A stretch of 64,000 nt of DNA from Bacteroidota bacterium. GTDB taxonomy: Bacteria; Bacteroidota; Bacteroidia; Chitinophagales; Chitinophagaceae. The translations under genes were made by a program, and so were the position numbers. The notes beneath the pieces are model-generated. The model ran no database searches. It saw nothing but the letters and a program-made list of their open reading frames with translations, and had not been told where the DNA came from. Positions 27,246 through 36,262 of this stretch are shown here, one piece after another. Position 1 is the first letter of the stretch. Every line of letters starts with the position of its first letter. The DNA lies in the NCBI GenBank assembly GCA_018267575.1, contig JAFDYF010000111.1, forward strand, positions 89,423-153,422, given 5' to 3'.

Positions 27246-27279
27246 AAAGTTTTTTTTCACTAATTATAAAGCCACTATT

Positions 27280-27525
27280 ATGGAATTGATGACAATTATG
27301 CTAGATGCCACAGCGAATGCGGGCGGTGCTATCGGTGCTGGTCTTGCTGCTGTAGGTGCAGGCATTGGCATTGGCCAGATTGGTAAGGGTGCTGTAGAAG
27401 CTATCGCTCGCCAACCAGAGGTTTCCAATGACATTAGGGCTAACATGATTTTGACTGCTGCCCTTGTTGAGGGTGCTGCACTGTTCGCTATCATCGTTGG
27501 CTTCTTGGCAATGGTATTGAAATAA
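27280..27525 (+). CDS. atpE: F0F1 ATP synthase subunit c
   Basis: An 81-residue two-span hairpin with the loop ARQPE and ion-binding Glu64 in the second helix (ALVEGAALF). The residue after Glu64 is Gly where sodium-binding rings have Ser or Thr, although Gln33 is present, so proton rather than sodium coupling is inferred. It lies 34 bases after atpB. Confidence 0.96.
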   Translation: MELMTIMLDATANAGGAIGAGLAAVGAGIGIGQIGKGAVEAIARQPEVSNDIRANMILTAALVEGAALFAIIVGFLAMVLK

Positions 27526-27642
27526 TATCATTGTTCATCGGATCACTGCATCCAAAGCAAAGGGCGGCGGGTGCAGTTTCTTTAAAAAATAGAATTGAAC
27601 AGATAGCTCTATTGAGCAATTATCAAATTTGAAATTGGTTTT

Positions 27643-28137
27643 ATGAAATTACTGCTCCCCGAATTTGGTTTATTGATTTGGACCTTGGTGGCCTTCTTGA
27701 TCGTGTTTTTTATACTGGCTAAGTTTGCCTGGCCCGCTATTGTAAATGGCTTGAAAGAACGTGAACAAGGTATTGCCGATTCATTGGCAACCGCTGAAAA
27801 AGTGAAAGCAGAAATGGCCCAGTTGAAAAGCGAGAATGAAGCATTATTGGCACAGGCAAGAGAGGAGCGTGCACAAATGTTGAAAGAAGCCAGGGATACC
27901 AAGGACAAAATCATCAACGAGGCAAAAGAACATGCCAAAATTGAAGCCAATAAAATCATTTCAGATGCGCATGTTGCGATCGAGCAGCAAAAAATGTCTG
28001 CCATCACGGATGTAAAGAATCAAGTAGGAAAGTTAGTAGTGGAAGTATCTGAAAAAATCCTGCGACGTGAGCTTGGCAATAAAGCTGAACAGGAAAATTA
28101 TATTAAACAATTAGCGAACGAGGTAAAACTGAACTAA
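27643..28137 (+). CDS. atpF: F0F1 ATP synthase subunit b
   Basis: A 164-residue protein with one N-terminal membrane span (about residues 8-28, LIWTLVAFLIVFFILAKFAW) followed by a long, charged, Ala/Glu/Lys-rich helix that forms the peripheral stalk. The C-terminus (KILRRELGNKAEQENYI) contacts subunit delta. It lies 117 bases after atpE and 74 bases before atpH, in the conserved order of the operon. Confidence 0.94.
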   Translation: MKLLLPEFGLLIWTLVAFLIVFFILAKFAWPAIVNGLKEREQGIADSLATAEKVKAEMAQLKSENEALLAQAREERAQMLKEARDTKDKIINEAKEHAKIEANKIISDAHVAIEQQKMSAITDVKNQVGKLVVEVSEKILRRELGNKAEQENYIKQLANEVKLN

Positions 28138-28175
28138 GGAAAAATTGACCCCAATCATCAGCAAAAGCGTTGCCG

Positions 28176-28210
28176 CCGAAAACTGAGGACTGGAAACAGA
28201 AAACTGATAC
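28176..28210. repeat. Word repeat between atpF and atpH
   Basis: GAAAACTGA-type words occur twice (28178 and 28199) around GGACTGGAAACAG. The style matches the dispersed words elsewhere (52325-52463). It occupies most of the atpF-atpH spacer. Confidence 0.4.
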
Positions 28211-28211
28211 A

Positions 28212-28775
28212 ATGCCCAACCCAAGATTAGCGGAACGATATGCAAAAAGCCTGGTAGGCCTTTCCATTGAGAAAGGCAGTCTGGAAAATGTATATAATGA
28301 TATGCAATACTTACAAGCTGTTTGCAAATCCAGCAAAGAGTTTGTAAACCTTTTGAAAAGCCCGGTAATCAAGGGAGATAAAAAGACCAAGGTATTGGAT
28401 GCGATTTGTGCCGATAAAGTAAATCCCTTAACTACTGCATTCAATAAACTTTTGATCACCAAGGGTAGGGAAGATTTGCTACCAGAAATTATCACGGCTT
28501 TTATTCAACAATACAAAGATTCCAAAGGGATCGTAACCGTCAAGCTGACAACGGCTACCCCAGTGAGCGAAGAATTGAAAAGCGCTATTGTTGAAAAAAT
28601 GAAGAGCAGTACTTCGATGAAAAACATCGAACTGAACACGGCGGTTAATGAAAGTTTGATCGGTGGGTTTGTGCTGGAAACCAACGACCAGTTGGTGGAT
28701 GCTAGCATTGCCTTTGATCTAAACAATTTGAGGAAGCAGTTCCAGAACAATGATTTTATTTATAAAATAAGATAA
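28212..28775 (+). CDS. atpH: F0F1 ATP synthase subunit delta
   Basis: A 187-residue OSCP/delta subunit beginning MPNPRLAERYAKSL, the usual start, with the conserved C-terminal NESLIGGFVLETNDQLVDASI segment. It joins the b stalk to the F1 head. The longer reading from 28170 would add 14 residues encoded by intergenic repeat-like DNA, so the ATG at 28212 is preferred. Confidence 0.94.
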   Translation: MPNPRLAERYAKSLVGLSIEKGSLENVYNDMQYLQAVCKSSKEFVNLLKSPVIKGDKKTKVLDAICADKVNPLTTAFNKLLITKGREDLLPEIITAFIQQYKDSKGIVTVKLTTATPVSEELKSAIVEKMKSSTSMKNIELNTAVNESLIGGFVLETNDQLVDASIAFDLNNLRKQFQNNDFIYKIR

Positions 28776-28776
28776 G

Positions 28777-28846
28777 CCCCCACCCCCTAAAGGGGTGCTT
28801 ATTAATTGATACATTTTGCAAAACTCCCTTTTAGGGGAAGGGTATA
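28777..28846. repeat. C/G-run word repeat between atpH and atpA
   Basis: CCCCCTAAAGGGG-type and CTCCCTTTTAGGGGAAGGG words lie in the 81-base spacer and can fold as small hairpins. A related CCCCCCAAAGGGGGAAC word lies inside argC at 41911-41947. Similar C/G-run words are common between genes in this phylum. Confidence 0.55.
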
Positions 28847-28856
28847 AAACTAGAAT

Positions 28857-30434
28857 ATGCCAGAAATTAAACCAGATGAGATTTCAGCAATATTGCGCCA
28901 GCAATTGAGCAATTTCAATATTGCCGCAGAAATGGAAGAAGTCGGTACTGTTCTTCAGGTAGGTGATGGTATTGCCCGTGTGTATGGGCTTAACAATGTA
29001 CGCAGTGGTGAGTTGGTGGAGTTTGAGAATGGGGTACGTGCCATTGCGCTGAACTTGGAAGAAGACAATGTGGGAGTGGTATTGATGGGAGAGAGCGGTG
29101 ATATCAAAGAAGGTGCTAAGGTTCGCCGCACCGGAAAAATCGCTTCCATCAACGTAGGGGAAGGGATGCTTGGCCGTGTGGTAAATACCTTGGGCGAGCC
29201 AATCGACGGTAAAGGCCCCATCGCCGGAGAGAAATATGAAATGCCACTTGAGCGCAAGGCGCCCGGGGTAATTTTCCGTGAACCGGTAAAAGAACCTTTG
29301 CAAACGGGTATCAAAGCGATTGATGCGATGATTCCCATCGGTCGTGGACAACGTGAGTTGATCATTGGTGATAGGCAAACTGGTAAAACGGCGATTGCCA
29401 TTGATACCATCATCAACCAAAAAGAGTTTTATAAAGCAGGCAAACCTGTTTTTTGTATATATGTAGCTATCGGTCAGAAAGCTTCTACCGTAGCGGGTGT
29501 GATGAAAACACTTACGGATAACGGTGCGATGGATTACACCGTGATTGTTGCCGCTTCTGCATCAGACCCTGCTCCTTTGCAGTTCTATGCTCCATTTGCT
29601 GGTGCCGCCATTGGCGAATTTTTCCGTGATTGCGGAAAGCCCGCTTTGATTATTTATGATGACCTTTCCAAACAAGCGGTGGCTTATCGTGAAGTGTCTT
29701 TGTTGCTTCGCCGCCCTCCTGGCCGTGAGGCATACCCTGGTGATGTGTTCTATTTGCATAGCCGTTTGTTGGAGCGTGCCGCCAAAGTTATCAGTGACGA
29801 TAATGTGGCAAAGAACATGAACGATCTTCCAGATTCTATCAAGCATTTGGTAAAAGGTGGTGGTTCATTGACCGCGCTACCCATTATTGAAACACAAGCG
29901 GGTGACGTATCTGCTTATATCCCAACCAATGTAATCTCCATCACCGATGGTCAGATTTTCTTGGAAGGTAACCTGTTCAACTCGGGTATCCGTCCGGCGA
30001 TCAACGTGGGTATTTCGGTTAGCCGTGTGGGTGGTAATGCACAGATCAAGTCCATGAAGAAGGTGGCTGGTACTTTGAAATTGGACCAAGCCTTATACCG
30101 TGAGATGGAAGCCTTCTCAAAATTTGGTGGTGACTTGGACGCGGCTACCAAGTTGGTAATCGATAAAGGTGCTCGGAATGTGGAAATCTTAAAACAGCCA
30201 CAATATTCTCCTTTCTCTGTTGAAAAACAGGTTGCCATCATCTACTTGGGTACGCAAGGCCTGTTGCGCAATGTGGCAGTAAAAAGGGTGAAGGAATTTG
30301 AAGAACATTTTCTGATGGAAATGGACAACAAATTGCCAGAAGTGATGGCCGAATTTAAGAAAGGCAATCTTCCGGATGATGGTGTAAAGAAAATGGTGGA
30401 GCTTGCAAATGGTTTGATACCGCAGTACAAGTAA
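28857..30434 (+). CDS. atpA: F0F1 ATP synthase subunit alpha
   Basis: A 525-residue subunit with Walker A GDRQTGKTA (about residues 169-177), the PGREAYPGDVFYLHSRLLERA segment and the alpha-type C-terminal domain. It forms the non-catalytic nucleotide site of F1. It is the last atp gene here: a terminator begins 23 bases after the stop, and the usual next gene, atpG, is absent. As in other Bacteroidota, atpD and atpC are presumably elsewhere. Confidence 0.97.
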   Translation: MPEIKPDEISAILRQQLSNFNIAAEMEEVGTVLQVGDGIARVYGLNNVRSGELVEFENGVRAIALNLEEDNVGVVLMGESGDIKEGAKVRRTGKIASINVGEGMLGRVVNTLGEPIDGKGPIAGEKYEMPLERKAPGVIFREPVKEPLQTGIKAIDAMIPIGRGQRELIIGDRQTGKTAIAIDTIINQKEFYKAGKPVFCIYVAIGQKASTVAGVMKTLTDNGAMDYTVIVAASASDPAPLQFYAPFAGAAIGEFFRDCGKPALIIYDDLSKQAVAYREVSLLLRRPPGREAYPGDVFYLHSRLLERAAKVISDDNVAKNMNDLPDSIKHLVKGGGSLTALPIIETQAGDVSAYIPTNVISITDGQIFLEGNLFNSGIRPAINVGISVSRVGGNAQIKSMKKVAGTLKLDQALYREMEAFSKFGGDLDAATKLVIDKGARNVEILKQPQYSPFSVEKQVAIIYLGTQGLLRNVAVKRVKEFEEHFLMEMDNKLPEVMAEFKKGNLPDDGVKKMVELANGLIPQYK

Positions 30435-30456
30435 CTCATTCTCACATTATAAACAG

Positions 30457-30482
30457 ATGCCCTTTAAATTTTTAAAGGGCAT
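30457..30482 (+). terminator. Rho-independent terminator of the atp operon
   Basis: ATGCCCTTTAAA (30457-30468) pairs with TTTAAAGGGCAT (30471-30482) and is followed by a T-rich tail. The remaining DNA to 30805 is A/T-rich and holds no gene or repeat that I can recognise. Confidence 0.88.
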
Positions 30483-30805
30483 TTTTGTTTTAGAAGGAAA
30501 AAAATTTTCCAAAACACTTGCATTATTAAAATTCTCGTGCAATCTTTGTCTCGTCATCGAAACAATACGTACCCAATCTCCTCCGTAATTACCATCCTCC
30601 AATTTTCTTTTAGTCAAACAAGCTTTTTAATTTAGTTGTCATCCGTTCTCCAAATCCGTTCGAAAAATACTGATTCCAATCTTCCGCACTAAAGAGTAAT
30701 AGATTTTCTTTTAATACTGTTTCCAATTCCTTTTCGAATTATCGTGTTTCTCTTCCAATGACTATGGGCTACTATTAATCATTTAAAGTACCCCAAATTT
30801 TTGTT

Positions 30806-32107
30806 ATGAAACAGATTTACCCTACTAGGAAACAAAAACAAATCATTTCGGTTAAATATGCGGTTTTAGCAATTGCATTTTTATCCATCACACTAAGCTC
30901 TTTTTCTCAGAAGCTGGTATTCCGTAACCCGGTTTTGGTTTCCGGTGTTGATAAAGCAGATGGCGCTGTTTACCGTTTTTCTAATGTATCGCCAACGCTT
31001 GATGCATTGGTTAAAATAATAGGCAGGTCTTCTTGCGATGTAACGTTAGATACGGTGGATGTTACCAGCACCGGATCAGATAGGGCTTTTCAACCTTTTG
31101 TGAGCTATAAACATGGTACAGCATCTGGTTCTGCAAACTGGTGGATGGAATTTAATATCACTTTTGTAAGATTAGGTACCTCGACCCCTACAGCATTGGA
31201 TACGATAAAGGGAACTTCTTATGATATTGATGGGGATGATGCACTACTTCAAGATCAGTTTGTTTCATTTAACCCGCTTAAATGCAATATGTATAACCCT
31301 ACCAAACTCAGCATGAGTGAAAGCCAAACACAAAGTCAGATTACGGGTTCAAAAAAATGTTATCCAGGAATTGACACTGCAGCTAAGGATGTAATGGTTG
31401 ACCAATATTATTTAGGTGCCAGTGCAGTAAGGTTTAGATATGGTGCAAATGTAAGTGGAGGCTGCATGACCCAAAGCATCACTGGAAGATACAATTCAAT
31501 TGCTTTTGAAGTTATTTCCAAACTTGGCAACACACTACCAATGACTATTGTTGCTTTTGATGCGCAGTTGAACAACAATAAGGAAAAGGCTTTGCTCAAC
31601 TGGTCAACAGCTACAGAATTGAACGCAAGCAATTTTGTTGTGCAGCGGAGCACGAATGGAACGGATTATGAAGATGTGGCTTTGGTCTTCACACAAGAAG
31701 GTAATAGCAGCACTATAAGGAATTACAATTATGCTGATGATATCAGTTCTGTGAACAGCAACATCGTTTATTATCGTTTGAAGTTGGTTGACCTGGATGG
31801 CAATTTCAGTTACTCGCCTGTTGACCTGATTAGGTTGACAAACGAATCTAAACAAGCTGAAATCGTAACATTCCCCAACCCAGTACAGAACCAATTACAT
31901 ATTACCATACCCAATAGCTGGCAGGGTAAACTGGTATCATATACCATCTATAACGTCAGCGGAAGCCCGATAAAACAAATAGCAAACAGCAATGCGGGAC
32001 AAACTGAAACGGTAGATATAAGCACATTGCCCATGGGAGTTTATTTTGTGAAAGCGGCAAATGGCAGTCAGACATCAGTACAAAGAATCATTAAGACAAA
32101 TAATTAA
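30806..32107 (+). CDS. Secreted protein with type IX secretion C-terminal sorting domain
   Basis: A 433-residue protein with a signal peptide (about residues 1-35, ending SSFSQ), a beta-rich body of unknown function (about residues 36-250), a segment resembling the fibronectin-like module common in these proteins (AFDAQLNNNKEKALLNWST), and a type A C-terminal sorting domain (TFPNPVQNQLHI ... LPMGVYFVKA ... QRIIK). The domain directs export by the T9SS and anchoring on the cell surface. Nothing in the body identifies an enzyme. It is a single gene closed by a terminator. Confidence 0.88.
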   Translation: MKQIYPTRKQKQIISVKYAVLAIAFLSITLSSFSQKLVFRNPVLVSGVDKADGAVYRFSNVSPTLDALVKIIGRSSCDVTLDTVDVTSTGSDRAFQPFVSYKHGTASGSANWWMEFNITFVRLGTSTPTALDTIKGTSYDIDGDDALLQDQFVSFNPLKCNMYNPTKLSMSESQTQSQITGSKKCYPGIDTAAKDVMVDQYYLGASAVRFRYGANVSGGCMTQSITGRYNSIAFEVISKLGNTLPMTIVAFDAQLNNNKEKALLNWSTATELNASNFVVQRSTNGTDYEDVALVFTQEGNSSTIRNYNYADDISSVNSNIVYYRLKLVDLDGNFSYSPVDLIRLTNESKQAEIVTFPNPVQNQLHITIPNSWQGKLVSYTIYNVSGSPIKQIANSNAGQTETVDISTLPMGVYFVKAANGSQTSVQRIIKTNN

Positions 32108-32138
32108 GATTTTAGTTTTAAAGGGTACGATCAACAAC

Positions 32139-32162
32139 GGCCGGACTTTTCTAAGTCTGGCC
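32139..32162 (+). terminator. Rho-independent terminator
   Basis: A 10-pair stem with one G-U pair (GGCCGGACTT, loop TTCT, AAGTCTGGCC) is followed by TTTTATTTT. The remaining 280 bases to the LytTR gene hold nothing I recognise. Confidence 0.88.
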
Positions 32163-32444
32163 TTTTATTTTCCAGCGAATAAGAACAGTTTCTTCCAATT
32201 GGCAATCATATTGGCTATAGATGTTTTTTTGCCCCTACAATTTTTCGATCATAATGTATAAATTTTATCGGACGTAGATGGGTAGGTAATCTCTGTTACT
32301 CTGACTTAAGCAATCAAATCTCCTGTGCTATTAGCATCAATCAGCCCTCCTTTTTACCGATAATCACTTTCCAAGCTTGTCAATGATCAATTTTGCTACA
32401 TTAGCGGAACAACTTACATTTATTCATTAGCAAAAACTATAGAT

Positions 32445-33179
32445 ATGATAAAAACGATTATCATTGACGATGAACGACTGGCAAGGAATGAGCTGAAGAA
32501 ACTGCTGATGGACTTTCCCGAAATAGAAGTAATAGCCGAAGCTGCCAATGCCAACGAGGGTATTGAAAAGGTGGAAAGTCTGGGCCCGGATTTGATTTTC
32601 CTCGATATTCAAATGCCGGGAAAAACAGGCTTTGACATGCTGGCCGAATTGGGGAAAGCACCAGATGTGATTTTTACTACCGCCTATGATGAATATGCAC
32701 TAAAAGCTTTTGAGGTAAATGCGCTGGACTATCTACTAAAACCTGTGGAACCCAAACGTCTTGCGGATGCATTGCATAAGCTGCAGGTGGAGGAAGATAA
32801 GGAACCTCTTTCGGATTACGATATATCCACTAATAGAAGCATTCTGGGCGAGCACGATCAAGTATTTGTAAAAGATGGGGAACGTTGTTGGTTTGTGAAG
32901 CTTTCGGATATTCGGTTATTCGAAAGCGTGGGGAATTATGCAAAAGTGTATTTCGGCCCGAATAAACCACTCATCTTAAAATCGCTGAATGCCTTGGAAG
33001 AAAGGTTGGATGAGAAAATATTCTTCCGTGCCAACCGAAAACATATTGCCAACCTTCGGTTGATAGAAAAAATTGAACCTTATTTTAATGGGGGTCTCTT
33101 ATTAGAACTAAAGGGAGGAGAAAAGATTGAAGTTAGTAGAAGGCAAACGGTCAAGTTCAAGGAAATGATGAGCTTGTAA
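32445..33179 (+). CDS. LytTR-family response regulator
   Basis: A 244-residue regulator. The receiver domain has Asp8/Asp9, phospho-acceptor Asp54 (LIFLDIQMPGKTG) and the conserved Lys in YLLKPVEPKR. The C-terminal LytTR DNA-binding domain has FESVGNYAKVYF and FRANRKHIANL. These regulators bind short direct repeats. The usual LytS/YpdA-like sensor kinase is not adjacent, so it is an orphan in this window. The peptidase gene begins 7 bases downstream, so both probably share a transcript. Confidence 0.9.
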   Translation: MIKTIIIDDERLARNELKKLLMDFPEIEVIAEAANANEGIEKVESLGPDLIFLDIQMPGKTGFDMLAELGKAPDVIFTTAYDEYALKAFEVNALDYLLKPVEPKRLADALHKLQVEEDKEPLSDYDISTNRSILGEHDQVFVKDGERCWFVKLSDIRLFESVGNYAKVYFGPNKPLILKSLNALEERLDEKIFFRANRKHIANLRLIEKIEPYFNGGLLLELKGGEKIEVSRRQTVKFKEMMSL

Positions 33180-33186
33180 TTTCTAA

Positions 33187-34512
33187 ATGAGAAAAGCTAA
33201 AAATCAGGAAATGAGATTGCCATTGCATAGGACTTTTTTACTATTAGGGTTCATTCAATTTTACAGTATTCTTGTTTCTGCTCAAAAAATTGATAAGATT
33301 ATCAATGTAAAAGAAACAGAACGCATTGAAAGAATATTGTCATCCGATGAAATGCAGGGTAGGGCTGCCTTCACGCCTGCCATCGACAAAGCTGCAGATT
33401 TTATAAAAAATGAGTTTAAATCTATTGGCTTGGAAACACACGACAATAGTGGCTCTTATCTGCAGGATTTTACGCTGTTGAAAACAAGGTTTATTTCCGC
33501 TAAAGCGATATTCGATGGGGACAGTATTGCCATGAAAAATATTGTTTCCTTCACTTCGAACCCTGATTTGGTGATTAATCAAGATAGTGGTTATACGAAA
33601 GCGTTTATAAAACCCGGTGATAATTTTAATTCCGAAGCGTTTAAATATATCCGTAGTGAAAAAAGTTATTTGGTTTTAGTGGATACCTCTTTTTATAAAG
33701 ACCTAAAACGGATGACTGGATTTAAGAGGCCTGTTTTTAATACGCCAAGAAGTACCGTGTTTATCTGTACTGATTTGGACCCTAAAAAATATGAGATTGC
33801 CGTAAGGCACGAGGTGACAAAAATGAAAATGGACAACGTGGTCGGTATATTGCCTGGTAAATCTAAACCCAATGAGTATGTGATTTTCTCAGGGCACTAT
33901 GATCATTTGGGGATTGGCAAACCCGATAATAAAGGGGATTCCATATATAATGGCGCAAATGATGATGCTTCTGGAACTACCGCCATGATTATGTTGGCAA
34001 AATATTTTAAACAATTGGGAAATAATGAACGCACCTTGATATTTGCGGCATTCACTGCTGAAGAATCGGGTGGTTATGGTTCTCAATATTTCTCCAAACA
34101 GTTTGACCCTGCGAAAGTAGTGGCCATGTTCAATATTGAAATGATTGGCACCGAAAGTAAATGGGGCACCAATTCAGCTTATATCACTGGCTATGAAAAA
34201 ACAGATATGGGGAAAATATTGGAAAAAAATTTAGAAGGTAGCAAATTTGAGTTTCACCCCGATCCTTATACGGAGCAGAATCTTTTTTATCGGTCAGATA
34301 ATGCAACCCTTGCCAGACAAGGTGTTCCGGCACATACTATATCCACTTCCAAAATGGATGCTGAACCGAACTATCATAAACAGAGTGATGAAATCGGCAC
34401 ATTGAATTTGAAGAACATGACCGAGATAATCAAAGCAATTGCAGTAAGTTCTACTTCAATTATTTCGGGAAAAGATACCCCTTCCAGAGTGGATACCAGC
34501 TCGCTAAAATGA
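33187..34512 (+). CDS. Secreted M28-family zinc aminopeptidase
   Basis: A 441-residue peptidase with a signal peptide (about residues 1-32, ending LVSAQ). Zinc ligands and catalytic residues are visible as HYDHLG, NDDASGT, EESGGYGSQ, MIGTES and a late His (YHKQSDEIGTL). The fold matches the M28 aminopeptidase/glutaminyl-cyclase group, acting in the periplasm or outside the cell. The N-terminal half (about residues 40-200) probably includes an inserted protease-associated-like region. It follows the LytTR regulator by 7 bases. Confidence 0.88.
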   Translation: MRKAKNQEMRLPLHRTFLLLGFIQFYSILVSAQKIDKIINVKETERIERILSSDEMQGRAAFTPAIDKAADFIKNEFKSIGLETHDNSGSYLQDFTLLKTRFISAKAIFDGDSIAMKNIVSFTSNPDLVINQDSGYTKAFIKPGDNFNSEAFKYIRSEKSYLVLVDTSFYKDLKRMTGFKRPVFNTPRSTVFICTDLDPKKYEIAVRHEVTKMKMDNVVGILPGKSKPNEYVIFSGHYDHLGIGKPDNKGDSIYNGANDDASGTTAMIMLAKYFKQLGNNERTLIFAAFTAEESGGYGSQYFSKQFDPAKVVAMFNIEMIGTESKWGTNSAYITGYEKTDMGKILEKNLEGSKFEFHPDPYTEQNLFYRSDNATLARQGVPAHTISTSKMDAEPNYHKQSDEIGTLNLKNMTEIIKAIAVSSTSIISGKDTPSRVDTSSLK

Positions 34513-34534
34513 TTTTTTACAAAGGAAAAAAAGG

Positions 34535-34846
34535 TTTAGGGCATAAGGTGGAAGGCAGAAGGCAAAACGCTTAATGCTGAACGCTAGACGCTAAAGGCAA
34601 TCAGCAAAATGTCGGCTTTTCAACTTCTCAACTGAACTCTCCGTGCCTCTGCCTGAAATCTATTTTGAACCACATAAGGCATATAGGCACATAAGAGAAC
34701 CCAATCAGTGAATCAGTGGCTTAACGCTATACGTTTAAAGCTAAACGCTGAATACCAGTTGCGTAGAACCCTTTGCGCCTTAGCGTCTTTGCGAGATGCA
34801 TTATGCCACGAAGGCACTAAGACACAAAGAAGCACAAAGAAATTGC
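34535..34846. repeat. Composite word-repeat between convergent genes
   Basis: The 372-base gap holds no gene. Words include AAACGCTTAATGCTGAACGC (34567-34586), CCGTGCCTCTGCC (34641-34653), a copy of the block starting GAACCACATAAGGC (34667-34720), GCGCCTTAGCGTCTTTGCG, and CACTAAGACACAAAGAAGC (34816-34834). The order is that of the minus-strand array at 12175-12520. Confidence 0.8.
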
Positions 34847-34884
34847 AAGCTTGTGAACCGCATTGACTATTCACTATTGCCCAT

Positions 34885-36192
34885 TCACTTCTTTTCAAAT
34901 TTCTCTAACACTTTATTCATTTCTTGGGCTATCTGCTCATTGCAAAGATTGCCAATACTTCCTTCGTGGGTATGGTGCAATTGTTTTTTATAATCAAAAT
35001 TGAACTCTCCTTTATCAATCTGGTTGCCCACTTGTTGGTAAGCCTCCCGGAATGAGACGCCCTTGTTCACTAATTCATTCACGGCTTCCACACTAAACAG
35101 GTATTTATATTTTTCATCGTCCAAAATATGGTCTTTGATGCTGATATTGGAAAGCATGAGTCCAGCCAGCTGCAAACAGGATTTCAATTCTTCAATGGCG
35201 GGGAAAAGAATTTCCTTGGTAAGTTGCAAGTCACGGTGATAGCCCGAGGGGAGATTATTAATCAGTAAGGTTAATTCGTTTGGTGTGGACTGTATGCGGT
35301 TGCATTTGGCACGTATCAATTCAAAAACATCGGGGTTTTTTTTGTGAGGCATGATACTACTGCCCGTGGTCAGTTCATTGGGGAAGGAGATAAAACCAAA
35401 ATTCTGGTTGATGTACAAACAAGCATCCATCGATAATTTGCCCAAGGTGGCAGCGATGCTGCTCAAGGCAAAGGCTACTATTTTTTCAGTTTTGCCACGG
35501 GTCATTTGCGCATAAACAGAATTATAGTTGAGTGATTCAAATTGTAAAATCTCTGTCGTCTGTGTTCTATTCAAAGGGAAGGAGGAACCATAACCCGCAC
35601 CACTGCCCAACGGGTTTTTGTTTGCAACATGATAAGCAGCACTCAATAATTCCATATCATCCACCAGGCTTTCTGCATATGCACCAAACCAAAGACCGAA
35701 AGAGGATGGCATGGCAATTTGCAAATGGGTATAGCCCGGCAATAATTTATCCTTGAACTTTTCGCTTTGTGAAATGAGCAGATCAAAAAACTGTTTTGCT
35801 TCTTCTTTGATTTTCAAAATTTCTGATCTTAGATACAGTTTGATGTCAACTGCGACTTGGTCATTCCTACTTCTTCCGCTATGTATCTTTTTCCCAGCTT
35901 CACCAATGCGCTTAGTGAGCATGAGCTCAATTTGCGAATGGATATCTTCTACATCTGGGTCAAGAGTGAATTCTGACTGATGGATTTGGTTCAATATTTC
36001 AGTGAGACCTTCTTGTATTTTTATTAGATCTTCTTTTGATAATAAACCCACGCTCTCCAACATTTTTGTGTGCGCTAGGGAACCCAATACATCATGCTCG
36101 GCTAAAAGGATATCAAATTCTTTGTCACGCCCAACGGTAAAAGCTTCTACTATTTGAGAGGTATTGCTGTTTTCTTTTGACCAGAGTTTCAT
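34885..36192 (-). CDS. argH: Argininosuccinate lyase
   Basis: A 435-residue enzyme splitting argininosuccinate into arginine and fumarate, the last pathway step. The fumarase-superfamily signature GSSIMPHKKNPD is present, as are HSGRSRNDQ and GYTHLQIA. Its length is normal. It is the final gene of the minus-strand arginine cluster, 70 bases after the deacylase gene; the spacer is filled by repeat words. Confidence 0.96.
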   Translation of the reverse strand: MKLWSKENSNTSQIVEAFTVGRDKEFDILLAEHDVLGSLAHTKMLESVGLLSKEDLIKIQEGLTEILNQIHQSEFTLDPDVEDIHSQIELMLTKRIGEAGKKIHSGRSRNDQVAVDIKLYLRSEILKIKEEAKQFFDLLISQSEKFKDKLLPGYTHLQIAMPSSFGLWFGAYAESLVDDMELLSAAYHVANKNPLGSGAGYGSSFPLNRTQTTEILQFESLNYNSVYAQMTRGKTEKIVAFALSSIAATLGKLSMDACLYINQNFGFISFPNELTTGSSIMPHKKNPDVFELIRAKCNRIQSTPNELTLLINNLPSGYHRDLQLTKEILFPAIEELKSCLQLAGLMLSNISIKDHILDDEKYKYLFSVEAVNELVNKGVSFREAYQQVGNQIDKGEFNFDYKKQLHHTHEGSIGNLCNEQIAQEMNKVLEKFEKK

Positions 36193-36195
36193 GTT

Positions 36196-36258
36196 TTACG
36201 CTTAAAGCTAAACACTCAATGCTCAACGCGTCCGACGTTTTGCGTTGAGCGTTCAGCG
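36196..36258. repeat. AACGC/GCGTT word repeat between argE-like gene and argH
   Basis: The spacer contains CTTAAAGCTAAACACTCAA, GCTCAACGCG and GCGTTGAGCGTTCAGCGTT. The two halves are partly complementary and could form a hairpin inside the operon mRNA. Confidence 0.65.
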
Positions 36259-36262
36259 TTAT

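Noticed and set aside
26085..27525. Sodium-dependent ATP synthase
   Set aside because: The residue after the c-ring Glu64 is Gly rather than Ser or Thr, which argues for protons despite the Gln at position 33.
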